Below, in pieces: positions 16,307-25,189 of a stretch of DNA of 34,266 nucleotides. Position 1 is the stretch's first letter. Each line of letters opens with the position of its first letter. Both the position numbers and the translations under genes were made by a program. Location of the stretch: contig DAIDJG010000620.1 in assembly GCA_027451445.1 (NCBI GenBank), forward strand, positions 1 to 34,266. Reading direction: 5' to 3'. This DNA is from Singulisphaera sp. (lineage in GTDB: Bacteria; Planctomycetota; Planctomycetia; Isosphaerales; Isosphaeraceae). The notes beneath the pieces are model-generated. The model was given only the letters and a program-made list of their open reading frames with translations. It had not been told where the DNA came from and did no database searches.

Positions 16307-17686
16307 TCACCAGATCAGCTTGATTGCGATGATTGCGAGTATACCCAGTGCAATGACGATGGCCACAAAGTGGAACAACCACCGATCATCACCTCTGCGC
16401 TCACCCCGGCGCGGGGGCATGGGCCGAGCCTGGCTGCGCTCACTTTCGCCGGGGAGAAGCACCAGGGCGCGAAGAGCGCCGCGGGCCGGTTTATGAGCGG
16501 GCGCAGCCGAGGGTTCGGCGTTTTGGAGATCGCGGAGCGACAGGCCGTACTGGCTCGACCCATCCTCGTCCGAAAGGAGCCGGAGGTCGTCTTCTTCGAG
16601 TTCCGCGAGGGGAAGCGGAAACGCCCGGGCATGGTCCGTCTCATCACCAACGATCGCGTGGACTCGCTCCGGATCCGTCCAGCGGGCAAGATCGGCGCGA
16701 AGTTCGCCGCAGGTCTGGTAGCGTTCGTCAGGCTTCTTGGCCATCAGCTTGCGGACGATCGCCGCGAAGGACGCGGGCACTCCCCGCGCAACCCGCTCGA
16801 GCGGTTCAGGGTCGTCCATCCGCTGCTTGAAGATCTTATTCACCACGTCACCCCCTTCGAACGGGGGGCGTCCGGCAAGCGTGAAATAAAGGGTGCAGCC
16901 GACGCTGTAAAGATCGCTGCGTCGATCGGCCTTCGCCGCGTTGCCGAGTTGTTCCGGAGATGCGTAGTCGAGGGTTCCGATCACGACGTTGGGACGCGTG
17001 AGCGGACTTTCCTCCCCCATGGCGCGGGCGAGACCGAGGTCAAGGACCTTGGGCTCTCCCTCCGGCGTAACCATGATGTTCGACGGCTTGATGTCCCGGT
17101 GAACCAACCCGGCCTGGTGCGCGGCATCGAGCCCGTCGAGGACCTTGATAAAGAAGCGCGCTGTGTCGGTCACACGGAGCGGCCCGCCGTTCTTTCCTTT
17201 GACGATCTGGTAGAGACTCTCGCCGGGGATGTACTCCATGATCATGAAGTGAACATCGCCCTCATTCCCCACGTCCAGGGTGCGCGCTAGGTTCGGGTGC
17301 TGGACGCGCTGGGAGAGATCCATCTCACGCCGGAATCGTTCGAGCGCGTTCGACTGTTCCACGGCGCGCTTGGGCGGGAGCACCTTGATCGCGACCTTTT
17401 TGCCGCCTTGTTCGTGGGCGGCGAGGAAGACCTTGCCCATTCCACCCTCGCCCAGCGGGCGAAGGATGCGGTACCCACCGAGAAAGAAACCGCGAGTGGC
17501 CCCCGCAAGGAGCTTTCGCGCCTGGTAGCTCGTCAGCAAATCTTTCTGAATCAGCAGCCGTGCACAGCGCACGGCCGCATCCGCCTCGGGCTCGGCCGGG
17601 AGTTCTGCCCGAGCACGGTCGAGATCGCTCGCGGTGATCAGGCCGCTCTTGGCGACGTTCGACAGGAAGTCGTCAAGTTTCGGCAT
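16307..17686 (-). CDS. Transmembrane serine/threonine protein kinase
   Basis: A Hanks-type kinase of 459 residues. An N-terminal segment of about 70 residues (LITASDLDRARAEL and LTSYQARKLLAG) precedes the catalytic domain, a layout common in planctomycete kinases. The domain shows the glycine loop GEGGMGKVF, Lys101 in VAIKVLPP, HRDIKPSN, DLGLAR in place of the DFG box, and GTLDYASPEQ, so it should be active. After about residue 330 comes a low-complexity charged linker, then a C-terminal membrane helix (FVAIVIALGILAIIAIKLIW), putting the kinase domain in the cytoplasm with almost nothing outside. There is thus no extracellular sensor domain. The ATG at 17686 abuts a GGGGGGGAGG run; an upstream TTG is less likely. 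A PP2C phosphatase gene ends 69 bases upstream on the same strand and is the likely antagonist. Confidence 0.92.
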   Translation of the reverse strand: MPKLDDFLSNVAKSGLITASDLDRARAELPAEPEADAAVRCARLLIQKDLLTSYQARKLLAGATRGFFLGGYRILRPLGEGGMGKVFLAAHEQGGKKVAIKVLPPKRAVEQSNALERFRREMDLSQRVQHPNLARTLDVGNEGDVHFMIMEYIPGESLYQIVKGKNGGPLRVTDTARFFIKVLDGLDAAHQAGLVHRDIKPSNIMVTPEGEPKVLDLGLARAMGEESPLTRPNVVIGTLDYASPEQLGNAAKADRRSDLYSVGCTLYFTLAGRPPFEGGDVVNKIFKQRMDDPEPLERVARGVPASFAAIVRKLMAKKPDERYQTCGELRADLARWTDPERVHAIVGDETDHARAFPLPLAELEEDDLRLLSDEDGSSQYGLSLRDLQNAEPSAAPAHKPARGALRALVLLPGESERSQARPMPPRRGERRGDDRWLFHFVAIVIALGILAIIAIKLIW

Positions 17687-17755
17687 CCTCCCCCCCTCGG
17701 GTGGAACGGCTGGCCTCAAGAGCCAACGATGCTCTCGAACACGGCACGCCGCGAC

Positions 17756-18718
17756 TCACAGTGCGCCGGAGGGTGCGCGACTCTGATCGCTGACCACGTG
17801 AATGACCAGGGCGGTGACGTTGTCCTTTGATTCGTTCTTCAGGGCCAATTCCACAAGCACCTGTGCGGCCTTCTGGGGGTCTTCCACCGATTCGATAATG
17901 CGTGCCAGGTCCTGGTCGCGCACGACGCCCGTCAGGCCGTCGCTGGCGAGTAGGAACCGGTCCCCAAGTTTCACATCAAGCACGCGCACGTCTTCCGGCC
18001 CACTCCGTGCGTCCTTGCACCCCAGATAGAGATACAACACATTTTTGTATTTGTGGTTGGCAAGCTCTTCCTCAGTGATGGTACCCGCATCGACGAGAGC
18101 GTCGGCCAGCGAATGGTCCTTCGTGAGCCGTTCCAGCTTGCCGCCACGCCAGCGATACGCACGGGAATCGCCAATACCGGCGATATACGCCGAGTTCTGA
18201 CGAAAAACGACAGCGACGGCCGTGGTCCCCATGTTGGCGTACTCGGAGACGGCACCCGAGCAGCCGAGGATCTCCTGGTTAGCCTCGGCGAATGACTCGC
18301 GAAGCGCCCCCTGGATCGTCTTCGTCTCAGCCTCTTCCGCGGTGAGTCGCCGCTTCATCGCACTCGGAATGATCTGAACCGCCATGGAGGAGGCATGCTC
18401 GCCCGCAAGCTGCCCCCCCATGCCGTCGGCCACCATGAAGATCGGCAAACTCTCGGGGTTCTCCGGATCGATCGTCGAAGAGCGGTATTCACCGCTAGGC
18501 GGATCTTGCGCGGCGTCCGCTCGGACCGATCGCCGGCCCGGAACGTAAAAGTTGTCTTCGTTATGCTCGCGCACATTGCCGACCGTCGACACGACACCAA
18601 CCCTGAGCACCAGGGCGCCCGACACAAACGTTTGCGAGGGCGTCGTGGCCAGCTCCTCCGTCGGCGCTTGATCCGGGGGAACAGCCGACTCCCCGTTCGG
18701 GCCGAGGATGGTTCGCAT
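17756..18718 (-). CDS. PP2C-family protein phosphatase
   Basis: A 320-residue metal-dependent Ser/Thr phosphatase. The family motifs occur in order: RxHNEDNFY near residue 50, VADGMGG (Asp98), GTTAVAVVF, GIGDSRAYR, TKDHSLADALV and LLASDGLTGVV. An insert of about 30 residues rich in Asp, Pro and Ser (near 60-90) lengthens the loop between the first two motifs. The first 35 residues are proline-rich and probably disordered. No membrane segment is visible, so it is cytoplasmic. The ATG at 18718 has AAGGA five bases upstream; a GTG ten codons earlier has only a weaker GGCGG upstream. The kinase gene follows 69 bases downstream, the usual pairing for reversible phosphorylation. The kinase or its targets are the expected substrates. 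Confidence 0.92.
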   Translation of the reverse strand: MRTILGPNGESAVPPDQAPTEELATTPSQTFVSGALVLRVGVVSTVGNVREHNEDNFYVPGRRSVRADAAQDPPSGEYRSSTIDPENPESLPIFMVADGMGGQLAGEHASSMAVQIIPSAMKRRLTAEEAETKTIQGALRESFAEANQEILGCSGAVSEYANMGTTAVAVVFRQNSAYIAGIGDSRAYRWRGGKLERLTKDHSLADALVDAGTITEEELANHKYKNVLYLYLGCKDARSGPEDVRVLDVKLGDRFLLASDGLTGVVRDQDLARIIESVEDPQKAAQVLVELALKNESKDNVTALVIHVVSDQSRAPSGAL

Positions 18719-19068
18719 CAGATTCCTTAAACGCAAAAACCAGGTCACCTCAACCGCCTTTGCTCGCTGGTTCGCAGCCCCGGACGTCCTCGCTCATTGA
18801 TCCGTACAGCCATTCGGCTACGGTCTGGCGGAATTCAACCACGAGTTCGAGTATACGTCAAACCTTTCTTCATTTTACCAGGGACCGGACCCGAGAGGAG
18901 TACACTGCTTCGTGAGAATCCCGAGAAATCCGTTTCCCTCTCGCGCTGTCCATCGATTGGGAACGCACGGACTCTCCTGGCGTCGACAATGACACCACCG
19001 GAACCGGGCTGCCTTTCAACCTTAAGAAACAAGTCCGGGCATCAAAGACCCGCGGTTTTTCGCGGCAT
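18719..19068. other. Intergenic region upstream of the phosphatase-kinase pair
   Basis: About 350 bases between the end of the deacetylase gene and the start of the phosphatase gene, both on the minus strand. It should hold the promoter of the signalling pair. No convincing gene, RNA or strong inverted repeat was seen. Short frames crossing it lack ribosome-binding sites and protein-like composition. Confidence 0.4.
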
Positions 19069-19806
19069 TCACGTTTTCGCGTGTTGCGGCGCCGCCCAGC
19101 GCATCAGGTCGTCGACTCCGACCGAACGGTACGTCATGAACAATTCCCCGGCTTCGAAACCGGCCGTGAGTCCATGATACCGGTTCATCGTCTCGACCGC
19201 CTTGAAGATTCCCGCCTTGTGAGGAGGGAACTGCGACGCATAGCACCGGATGGCCTCGATCTTCACGTTCAGGGTCGAACCGATGTCGGCGATGAAGTAG
19301 CCGGACGCCTCCGGCATCTCCATACCATGCAGCGCGATCGTAAAGCTGAGCTGGTTCGTGACGGTGTGCACATGCAGTCCGTCGAAGTATTCGTCCCACT
19401 TGCTCAGCCGGCTGTAGAAGACAGCCGCGTCGGTGATCAGCATCGCCTGATGATGGTCGGGAGACGCGAGCACCGTCTTTCCCCCAAAACCAAGTACGAC
19501 CTTGGGCCGGTGACGGCGAAATACCTTCGCCAGGGCAACGCGTGCCTCGAAGGTGTCGAACAAGCGCCGATTCGGCAGGTTCAGGTTGAGGCGGAGCGCA
19601 ACACCAAGAATCTCGGCCGCCTTCTGGGCCTCCGCCAACCGAGCGTCGGGACCGGGCGAATGTGGCGTCGGCTCTCCGTCAGTAAGGTCGACGATACCAA
19701 CCTTGTAGCCCTTATTCGTCAGCCGTGCGAGCGTCCCGCCACACGCGATCTCGACGTCGTCGGGGTGAGCGCCCACTGCGATCAAATCCAACTCGATGTC
19801 GCTCAC
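19069..19806 (-). CDS. LmbE/PIG-L family N-acetylglucosamine deacetylase, BshB1-like
   Basis: A zinc-dependent deacetylase of 245 residues. The signature AHPDDVEI (His14, Asp16, Asp17) and the second metal region SPDHHQA (His118/119) are both present, as is the RRLFDT region typical of the BshB1 group. BshB1 deacetylates GlcNAc-malate in bacillithiol synthesis. Length (BshB1 is about 235-240) and the GxxNLxLPNR-like segment fit this, but related enzymes act on mycothiol precursors or other GlcNAc compounds. No bshA or bshC is in the window. The GTG at 19806 is chosen because AGGAGG lies ten bases upstream and the conserved strand begins five codons later; the open frame continues to 19941 without meaning. 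The gene is alone between regions of 350 and 205 bases. Confidence 0.8.
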   Translation of the reverse strand: MSDIELDLIAVGAHPDDVEIACGGTLARLTNKGYKVGIVDLTDGEPTPHSPGPDARLAEAQKAAEILGVALRLNLNLPNRRLFDTFEARVALAKVFRRHRPKVVLGFGGKTVLASPDHHQAMLITDAAVFYSRLSKWDEYFDGLHVHTVTNQLSFTIALHGMEMPEASGYFIADIGSTLNVKIEAIRCYASQFPPHKAGIFKAVETMNRYHGLTAGFEAGELFMTYRSVGVDDLMRWAAPQHAKT

Positions 19807-20011
19807 CTCGGGCGTGCCTCCTGACCCCCCATCCTGACTCCTCCCCTCGTGCCGCCAACCGCAGGATCGTTGGAACACTATACTCGGGGCGTCAAGCTCA
19901 CGGCAACCTACGCACGTCGCCGGTGAACCGTACGGTCGCAATTAAGTTTTCATATCTTGTAATGCCCGAGAGCATTGACGATTGCCGCGGCCAGCAACCT
20001 CAGGCCGTCGA

Positions 20012-21277
20012 TCAATCGCCGGGCTCTGTCGTCTTGCTCACGGCGAGCAGAAACGTGGGATTGATGGACTCGAACCGCATTCGATCCATTTGCTCAATGC
20101 CTCGGCTGATCGCAACGTTCCAGACCTGGACCGAGCCCGCGAGCCTGCGCAGCGTCTCCAGCGCCGTGGCGAGGCCATCGATCGTCGCGACGTTCACGGC
20201 CAGGCGGCCTCCTTCGGCGAGACGGTCGTATGCCACGCTCAGCACCTGGGTCACCTGACGACCCGTTCCGCCGACGAAGATGGCGTCGGGATCGGGCAGA
20301 CTTGCGAGCACCTCGGGCGCTCGGCCCGCGACAGGGCGAATATTGGGGACACCAAAGGACTCGGCATTGGCCTGGATCAGCGCGATATCGGCCGGCTCCG
20401 GTTCAATCGCGTACACCATTCCCTGCGACGCGAGCTGCGCAGCCTCGATTGCCACGGAGCCCGAACCCGCCCCGATGTCCCACACCACGCTTTCGGGGCG
20501 AATGTCGAGCTGTGCCAACGCGATCGAGCGAACCTCGGCCTGCGTAATCAGCCCCCGTTTGGGCTGTGTCTGCGCAAAGGCGTCGTCGGCGTTACCAAAG
20601 AGTCGGTAGCGGCTGGCCCGGCTGGCCCGATCTGGGCGATTCGGCTTGCGCACCAGGATCAACACGTTGAGCGGGTCGAACTCCATACCGATCAAGTCCG
20701 ACAGCTCGGCTTGAGTCACGCGTTCGTCGGGTGAACCAAGGTTCTCACACACGAAGGCCCGGAAATAGTCGATTCCCCGGTCGAGGAGCGCCTTGGCGAG
20801 CCGCGCGGGCGGATGTTCGTCGCTCGAGAACAGGCCGACTTTCTCGGCGGTCCGGATGCGGTCGATTACCGCTTCGAGGGGACGGCCAGCCAGGTTCGTT
20901 AAGTACGCGTCCTCCCAGCTCTCCTTCACTCGGGCGAAGGCCAACTGCATGCTGCTGACGTGCGGAACCACCTCGAACAGTTCTTTACCCAGCCGGTCGC
21001 AGAGATAGCGTGCCACACCGTAGAACAACGGGTCGCCGCTGCTGACCAGTACGGGCTTACCAGACCTGAGGGCCTCGCGAACCTGCCGCAATGCGGCGGG
21101 CATGTCGGGGTCGAGCTCGACTTTTTTCCCCGGCAGCGACTCGAGCAGTCGAAGCGTCGCGGGTGCGCCCAGGATGAGGTCAGACTCGGAGACCAGCCGG
21201 CGTGCGGACTCCGTCATGCCGGCTAGCCCGTCGTCGCCGATGCCTACGATGACGAGCTTCGAGCGTGGTTCAGACAA
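20012..21277 (-). CDS. cobL: Fused precorrin-6Y C5,15-methyltransferase / decarboxylase (CbiE-CbiT)
   Basis: A 421-residue bifunctional enzyme of cobalamin synthesis that methylates the corrin ring at C5 and C15 and removes the acetate on ring C. Residues 1 to about 200 form the CbiE tetrapyrrole methylase (VIVGIGDDGLAG at the start; SSGDPLFYGVARYL). The rest is the CbiT domain, with the SAM-binding WDIGAGSGSVAIEAA and FVGGTGRQV. A TTG start is implied because no ATG or GTG precedes the essential first strand; AGAGGAA lies eight bases upstream of it. The gene follows the hydrolase by 111 bases. No other cobalamin gene and no recognisable cobalamin riboswitch lies in the window, so the pathway must be encoded elsewhere. 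Confidence 0.92.
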   Translation of the reverse strand: MSEPRSKLVIVGIGDDGLAGMTESARRLVSESDLILGAPATLRLLESLPGKKVELDPDMPAALRQVREALRSGKPVLVSSGDPLFYGVARYLCDRLGKELFEVVPHVSSMQLAFARVKESWEDAYLTNLAGRPLEAVIDRIRTAEKVGLFSSDEHPPARLAKALLDRGIDYFRAFVCENLGSPDERVTQAELSDLIGMEFDPLNVLILVRKPNRPDRASRASRYRLFGNADDAFAQTQPKRGLITQAEVRSIALAQLDIRPESVVWDIGAGSGSVAIEAAQLASQGMVYAIEPEPADIALIQANAESFGVPNIRPVAGRAPEVLASLPDPDAIFVGGTGRQVTQVLSVAYDRLAEGGRLAVNVATIDGLATALETLRRLAGSVQVWNVAISRGIEQMDRMRFESINPTFLLAVSKTTEPGD

Positions 21278-21388
21278 CGTGGGATTCCTCTCAACGCGTT
21301 CGGTCTCGACCCCGGCGCATCACCCGCTGCAAGCGGTGCGGCGGTGCACTTGCTTCGGATCTCAGCACACCACGTTCCCGCGACGAAT

Positions 21389-22351
21389 TCAAGCGCTCTC
21401 CGGGCGGTCGCTCTCCGGCCTGGGTTCGTTCGGACAGCCTCCGGGAGCACAAGGGAGAAGCCAATCGTTGATCACACTCGCGAGCGCCTCGGCGTGTGTA
21501 AAGTGTGGCTGGTGCCCAACGAGCGGCATGATCACACCCTCCGCCCTGGGCAGCGCCTGGGATAACTCGTCGAAATGGCGGCGATGGACAATCCGATCCT
21601 CGTTGCCCTGGAGGAGGAGCACTTCGTTAGGAATCTCCGACAGACTCGGCCTCAGATCGAGCTGCGCGAGCAAGTCGAGGCGATGCGCCAATGCGGCGAT
21701 GGGTGTCAACGCATTCTGCTCAACGTAATATGTCCAGCGGTCTTCGATGACCGCGGGGAATTGGCTCTGATTGTTGTAGCTCAAGATCGTGTGGTGAAGC
21801 GGCAATCGGCCGACTGTCCCCGGCACGAGCCGGCCCAGCGTCAACGCGATCCGCTCGGCAGCCGTAAAACGCCTGCGTGCAAACGCTCCCTGGACGACCG
21901 CCTTGGGAAACCGACGGGGCTCCCGATGCAAGGCGCGAAAGGTGATCGTTGATCCAAAGGACAAGCCCACGAGGAAGACACGACCGAAGTTCAGGTGCTC
22001 GATCAGTCCGAACAGGTCATCCACCAGGTGTTCGTGACTGATCCGGCGCAGTTGGGCGCGGTCATCGGCGTGCTCGCCCGGGTAGTCGTAGAGAACGGTT
22101 CGGAAACGGCTCGCCAGGCGATTCAGGACGATCGAATAACCGCGGTAGGTCGACGCAATCCCTGGGATCAAAATCAGCGGCGGCCCTTCGCCCAGCACGC
22201 GATACGACATGCGGTAGCGCGGCCCTTCCCAGATACCGGTGAGTGCGGATTGATCGTACGCGGCGACCTCCGCGCGCATGTTCGCCGGAGCGGGGCAGGG
22301 GGGACGGGGCGGGACTTCAGCGGTGAGGGAGGGCGTCTCGATCTCAGACAC
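21389..22351 (-). CDS. Alpha/beta hydrolase coupled to the AmmB-like gene
   Basis: A soluble alpha/beta-hydrolase of 320 residues. The nucleophile elbow is GLSFGS (Ser131), the acid is probably Asp252 in QGNEDRIV, and the histidine is His280 in LVGHQPHF; the oxyanion region is LIPGIAST. About 40 residues of proline-rich sequence precede the domain and some 20 follow it. The GTG start overlaps the last 8 bases of the upstream gene (GTGTCTGA), so translation is probably coupled and the two proteins are likely to act together. The substrate is unknown. The pattern fits the general family of esterases, haloperoxidase-like enzymes and C-C hydrolases, with no feature that picks one of them. A lid region with RxxPGTVGRLPLHH lies between residues 175 and 187. 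Confidence 0.87.
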   Translation of the reverse strand: MSEIETPSLTAEVPPRPPCPAPANMRAEVAAYDQSALTGIWEGPRYRMSYRVLGEGPPLILIPGIASTYRGYSIVLNRLASRFRTVLYDYPGEHADDRAQLRRISHEHLVDDLFGLIEHLNFGRVFLVGLSFGSTITFRALHREPRRFPKAVVQGAFARRRFTAAERIALTLGRLVPGTVGRLPLHHTILSYNNQSQFPAVIEDRWTYYVEQNALTPIAALAHRLDLLAQLDLRPSLSEIPNEVLLLQGNEDRIVHRRHFDELSQALPRAEGVIMPLVGHQPHFTHAEALASVINDWLLPCAPGGCPNEPRPESDRPESA

Positions 22352-23609
22352 GGGAGCTTACCTCGAGGTCGTCAGTGGCATCAAAAGCGAGGCTGGCGAA
22401 GGTCACGCAACACGTGCGCGCCGGATTGACCGCCTGATCGTAGCGCAGGATCCGGCCCTGCGTGGGTCCCATTGCATGAAGCATCGTGTAGGTGGCCGAC
22501 AGTCCGCAAACTCGCCAACGGTCCTCGACGCGAGCGACCGTCTCAAACCAGCCTTTCGGGTCGCTCTCGACCGCGCGGTCCAGCAGCGTCCCATCGAATG
22601 AACGAACGCGCTCCAACGTACCACGATCCACGGGTTCAGGGTCGCCGAACTCGGGCCCGACGTGACAGAGGTCGATGCCGCCGACGTAGGCAACCTTCTT
22701 CCCGCTGGCTTCCTCAGTGAGGCGCAGAGCCTCCACAAACCGACGCACTTCCGGCGCCTCGATCGGGTCAACGCCTTGCCTCATCAGGTCGTGATAGGAC
22801 CCGACGAGCAGCGGAACGATCGAGAACCGCCTGCGGTTTCCAAAGAGGTACTGGAGGAATACGACCTGAAACTCGACGGAATGCTCCGCGCGGTGAACGA
22901 GCTCGTCGTCGAACAGCTCCTCGCCCGCGAGGGACGCGAGGCGATCGACGTAGTCGCGATCCGTTGGGACGACGCCAAGCGGGGTCGCAAAGTCCTTTCG
23001 AGTCAGCACGAACCGCCTACGGCAGCGTTGATGGGCGACGCCGAGGATGACAAAGGTGTCGGCGTCAGACGACTCGACGAGCGCGCGGTAAGCCCACGTG
23101 TAGACGGGTCCTCCCCGCTCGTAGTCAATATGCGGACTGAGCACGCCGCGGAGCCGGCCCCCAGAGTCGATCTTAGGTGGTCCTGGCCGCCCCGCGCCGC
23201 GTTCATGTGCGAACAGCCGATCGAGCTGCGCGCGGAGGCCGTGCTCCGCGCCTCGATACGACAGGCCCGCGAAGGCCGGGGGCCGGACGAGTTCCCGTTG
23301 ATAACGCTCGTAAAACGCGCTAAACGTGGGGCCCTCGAGTACCATCGACTGATCGAGCTCAGCCACGATTCGCTGCAACTCCACAACATCGATGAGCGTC
23401 CCAGTCTCGCGCTGATGGCGGTCGCGGATGTCTTCGAGAGTGTGCTTGCCGTTGAAATGGCGGATTACGTGATTGTAAAGCGCAGAGGGAAGCAAAACCG
23501 GCTCGGCGAGCACGCGCGACGGATCGTGCAAAAGCACGTACGTCCGCCCGTCGTGATGCAGGGACTGGTCGGTGAGGGGACGCAATTTGGGCCGATCGAG
23601 GGAGGCCAT
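22344..23609 (-). CDS. amrB: AmmB/Memo-family protein with N-terminal PqqD-like domain
   Basis: A 421-residue protein in two parts. Residues of about 10-100 resemble a PqqD-like winged helix: DGRTYVLLHDPSRVLAEPV, then FNGKHTLEDIRDRH and a helix ending in LDQSMVLEGP. PqqD-type domains bind peptide substrates of radical-SAM and related enzymes. From about 110 the Memo domain runs to the end: FAGLSYRG, LSPHIDYERGG, ILGVAHQ, HSVEFQVVFLQYL, GGIDLCHVG. Memo proteins are related to non-haem-iron dioxygenases and in bacteria belong to the AmmeMemoRadiSam group, whose biochemical role is unsettled. Neither the AMMECR1 nor the radical-SAM partner is in this window. The ATG at 23609 is used; GTG codons two codons upstream are possible. 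The downstream hydrolase overlaps its stop. Confidence 0.85.
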   Translation of the reverse strand: MASLDRPKLRPLTDQSLHHDGRTYVLLHDPSRVLAEPVLLPSALYNHVIRHFNGKHTLEDIRDRHQRETGTLIDVVELQRIVAELDQSMVLEGPTFSAFYERYQRELVRPPAFAGLSYRGAEHGLRAQLDRLFAHERGAGRPGPPKIDSGGRLRGVLSPHIDYERGGPVYTWAYRALVESSDADTFVILGVAHQRCRRRFVLTRKDFATPLGVVPTDRDYVDRLASLAGEELFDDELVHRAEHSVEFQVVFLQYLFGNRRRFSIVPLLVGSYHDLMRQGVDPIEAPEVRRFVEALRLTEEASGKKVAYVGGIDLCHVGPEFGDPEPVDRGTLERVRSFDGTLLDRAVESDPKGWFETVARVEDRWRVCGLSATYTMLHAMGPTQGRILRYDQAVNPARTCCVTFASLAFDATDDLEVSSRV

Positions 23610-24271
23610 GACCACGACTCTTGGCTCTGTGGCGGGGTCGAACCTTCACGAAAACTTGCGTGCAGCGGCGGTAGGCCGCTTCTTCGTGATTGTCCGGCAA
23701 GAGCCGAAGAGGGTCAAGCGCTGGCGCGCGGTCCGCGGGGGGGCATTCCAATCAGCGGCAGGGGCCAGACGGGAGGAGGCGCTTCCTGCACAGGTCCGGG
23801 TTGCATGATAGATTCTCCCTAGAGTGGATCGAGAAATCAGCAGATTACCGACTCATGCCCGCTCACGAGGATTCTATGCAAAGATCGTTCCGCGACAAGG
23901 AGGGGTGTCCCGGCAGACGACTCAAACGGGCCCTTCTTCGACCCGGACGCTTCGCCGTATCATGTTGGCGAATCATGGTTAGCTGCTTCGTGAGAAAGCA
24001 TCGCGAGGTTTGCGGATTGAGGTGGTTTGCGAGCGGGGTGATGGCATGGGTCTCGGGGCTGTCTGCCGTCCAGGCGACCTGTGCTCAATATATGGGCGAT
24101 CGGGCTCGTGAGCGGCAAAACCGTGAGCCTTGGATTCACTCATTGCTGATCTGGCCCGTTGAACGACTCTCTGGTATTCTCCGCCCCGCTGGTCGGGTCG
24201 CTCCGGTCTGGCTCCCCATTGAGCAGGGGGACCGGAGGCGCCTGGGCACAGGGCATGGAGGACGTTAGCCC
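23610..24271. other. Divergent intergenic region with one doubtful open frame
   Basis: About 660 bases between the AmmB-like gene (leftward) and the LolA-like gene (rightward). A plus-strand frame is open from 23690 to 24268 and from an ATG at 23853 would encode 138 residues, including a hydrophobic stretch (WFASGVMAWVSGLSAVQA). Its use of AGA, AGG and TGT codons and high Arg/Trp content differ from the neighbouring genes, and no ribosome-binding site precedes the ATG. I regard it as probably non-coding. No RNA gene was recognised. Confidence 0.4.
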
Positions 24272-25189
24272 ATGCGTCGGTACATCGGAAAGACCCGTTC
24301 CTGGACGGCCGAGACGCTTCTCATCGCGGCGCTCGCCGGCACCCTTCTCGATTCGACGTCGCAAGCGCAAGCGCCCCCGCGTCAAAACCCTGGGGTCGGA
24401 AACGCCCCGGCTGTGGTCCAGCGGCCCAAAAAAGAGATGGGCGCTCTTCTCGCGGACTGGGAGCGGCAAAGCGCGCTGCTCAAGACGCTCGACGTCAAGA
24501 TCGTGCGAATTGACAAGTCGGAGAAATGGGGCGTCGATGAAACGTTCGAGGGCCGTGCCATTTTGAAAGCCCCGAACCTTGCCATGCTCCACTTCGACTC
24601 AGTCGTCCAGCAACCTGGACAGCCCAAGAAGCTGGTGCCTCACGAGCAGATCCGATGCACTGGCAATGAAGTGTGGCAGTTCAATTTCGGTGCGGAAATC
24701 GTTGCCGTTTTCCCGCTCGACAAGGACGAACGCAAGCGAGCACTCGAAGAGGGGCCGCTGCCTTTCCTGTTCAATATGAAGAAGGCCGAAGCGCTGGCGC
24801 GCTATGAGATGGTCCTGGTGAAAGAGAGTCCTGAGCAGAAGAGCTATATCATTTCGGTCACACCGAAGCAGACGATCGACCAGGAAAGCTTCAGCAAGGC
24901 ATTCGTGGTGCTCGACATGGAGTTCCTGCTACCGAAACGAATCTTTCTGATCTCTCCCAACGGTAAGGACAGCAAGGACTACCAACTCAACGACATCAAG
25001 CCGAACATCAAGGTCAGCGACGCGAACTTCCAACCGGTTGTGCCGATGAAGGCGGCAAAAGTGGATGGGAAGGTCCAACCGTGGAAGGTCGACCGCAATC
25101 CTGGCGGCGACGTCCGGCCGGCGGGACCGAACAACGGACCGGCGGTGCAGCCCGCCCTGCGACCGGGCACCCGTCCAGCTCCACGCTGA
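24272..25189 (+). CDS. Exported LolA-like protein (planctomycete family)
   Basis: A 305-residue exported protein. A signal peptide with core TLLIAALAGTLL is followed by cleavage near SQAQA. The body from about residue 55 to 255 alternates strands in the manner of LolA/LppX-type lipoprotein carriers: FEGRAILKAPNLAMLHFDS, NEVWQFNFGAEIVAVFPL, AEALARYEMVLVKES, FLLPKRIFLISPNGKDSKDYQLND. The pattern agrees with an uncharacterised domain common in planctomycetes. The last 50 residues are proline/arginine-rich and likely disordered. The ATG has GGAGGA nine bases upstream. If the fold is right it could bind a hydrophobic ligand between membranes, but the fold is inferred from pattern, not shown. It lies 269 bases upstream of the NfeD-flotillin genes on the same strand. 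Confidence 0.8.
   Translation: MRRYIGKTRSWTAETLLIAALAGTLLDSTSQAQAPPRQNPGVGNAPAVVQRPKKEMGALLADWERQSALLKTLDVKIVRIDKSEKWGVDETFEGRAILKAPNLAMLHFDSVVQQPGQPKKLVPHEQIRCTGNEVWQFNFGAEIVAVFPLDKDERKRALEEGPLPFLFNMKKAEALARYEMVLVKESPEQKSYIISVTPKQTIDQESFSKAFVVLDMEFLLPKRIFLISPNGKDSKDYQLNDIKPNIKVSDANFQPVVPMKAAKVDGKVQPWKVDRNPGGDVRPAGPNNGPAVQPALRPGTRPAPR

Noticed and set aside
16265-17290. A 341-codon plus-strand frame antisense to the kinase gene.
   Set aside because: Same reason: the kinase motifs on the minus strand are unmistakable and the antisense product resembles nothing.
22662-23822. A 386-codon plus-strand frame running antisense over the AmmB-like gene.
   Set aside because: It has no domain, signal or ribosome-binding site, and the minus strand holds a clear Memo protein. 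Long antisense frames are expected opposite GC-rich genes.
23690-24268. A plus-strand frame upstream of the LolA-like gene, including a hydrophobic stretch.
   Set aside because: Codon use (AGA, AGG, TGT) differs from neighbours, no start has a good ribosome-binding site, and no family pattern is seen. It is kept only as a remark in the intergenic entry.
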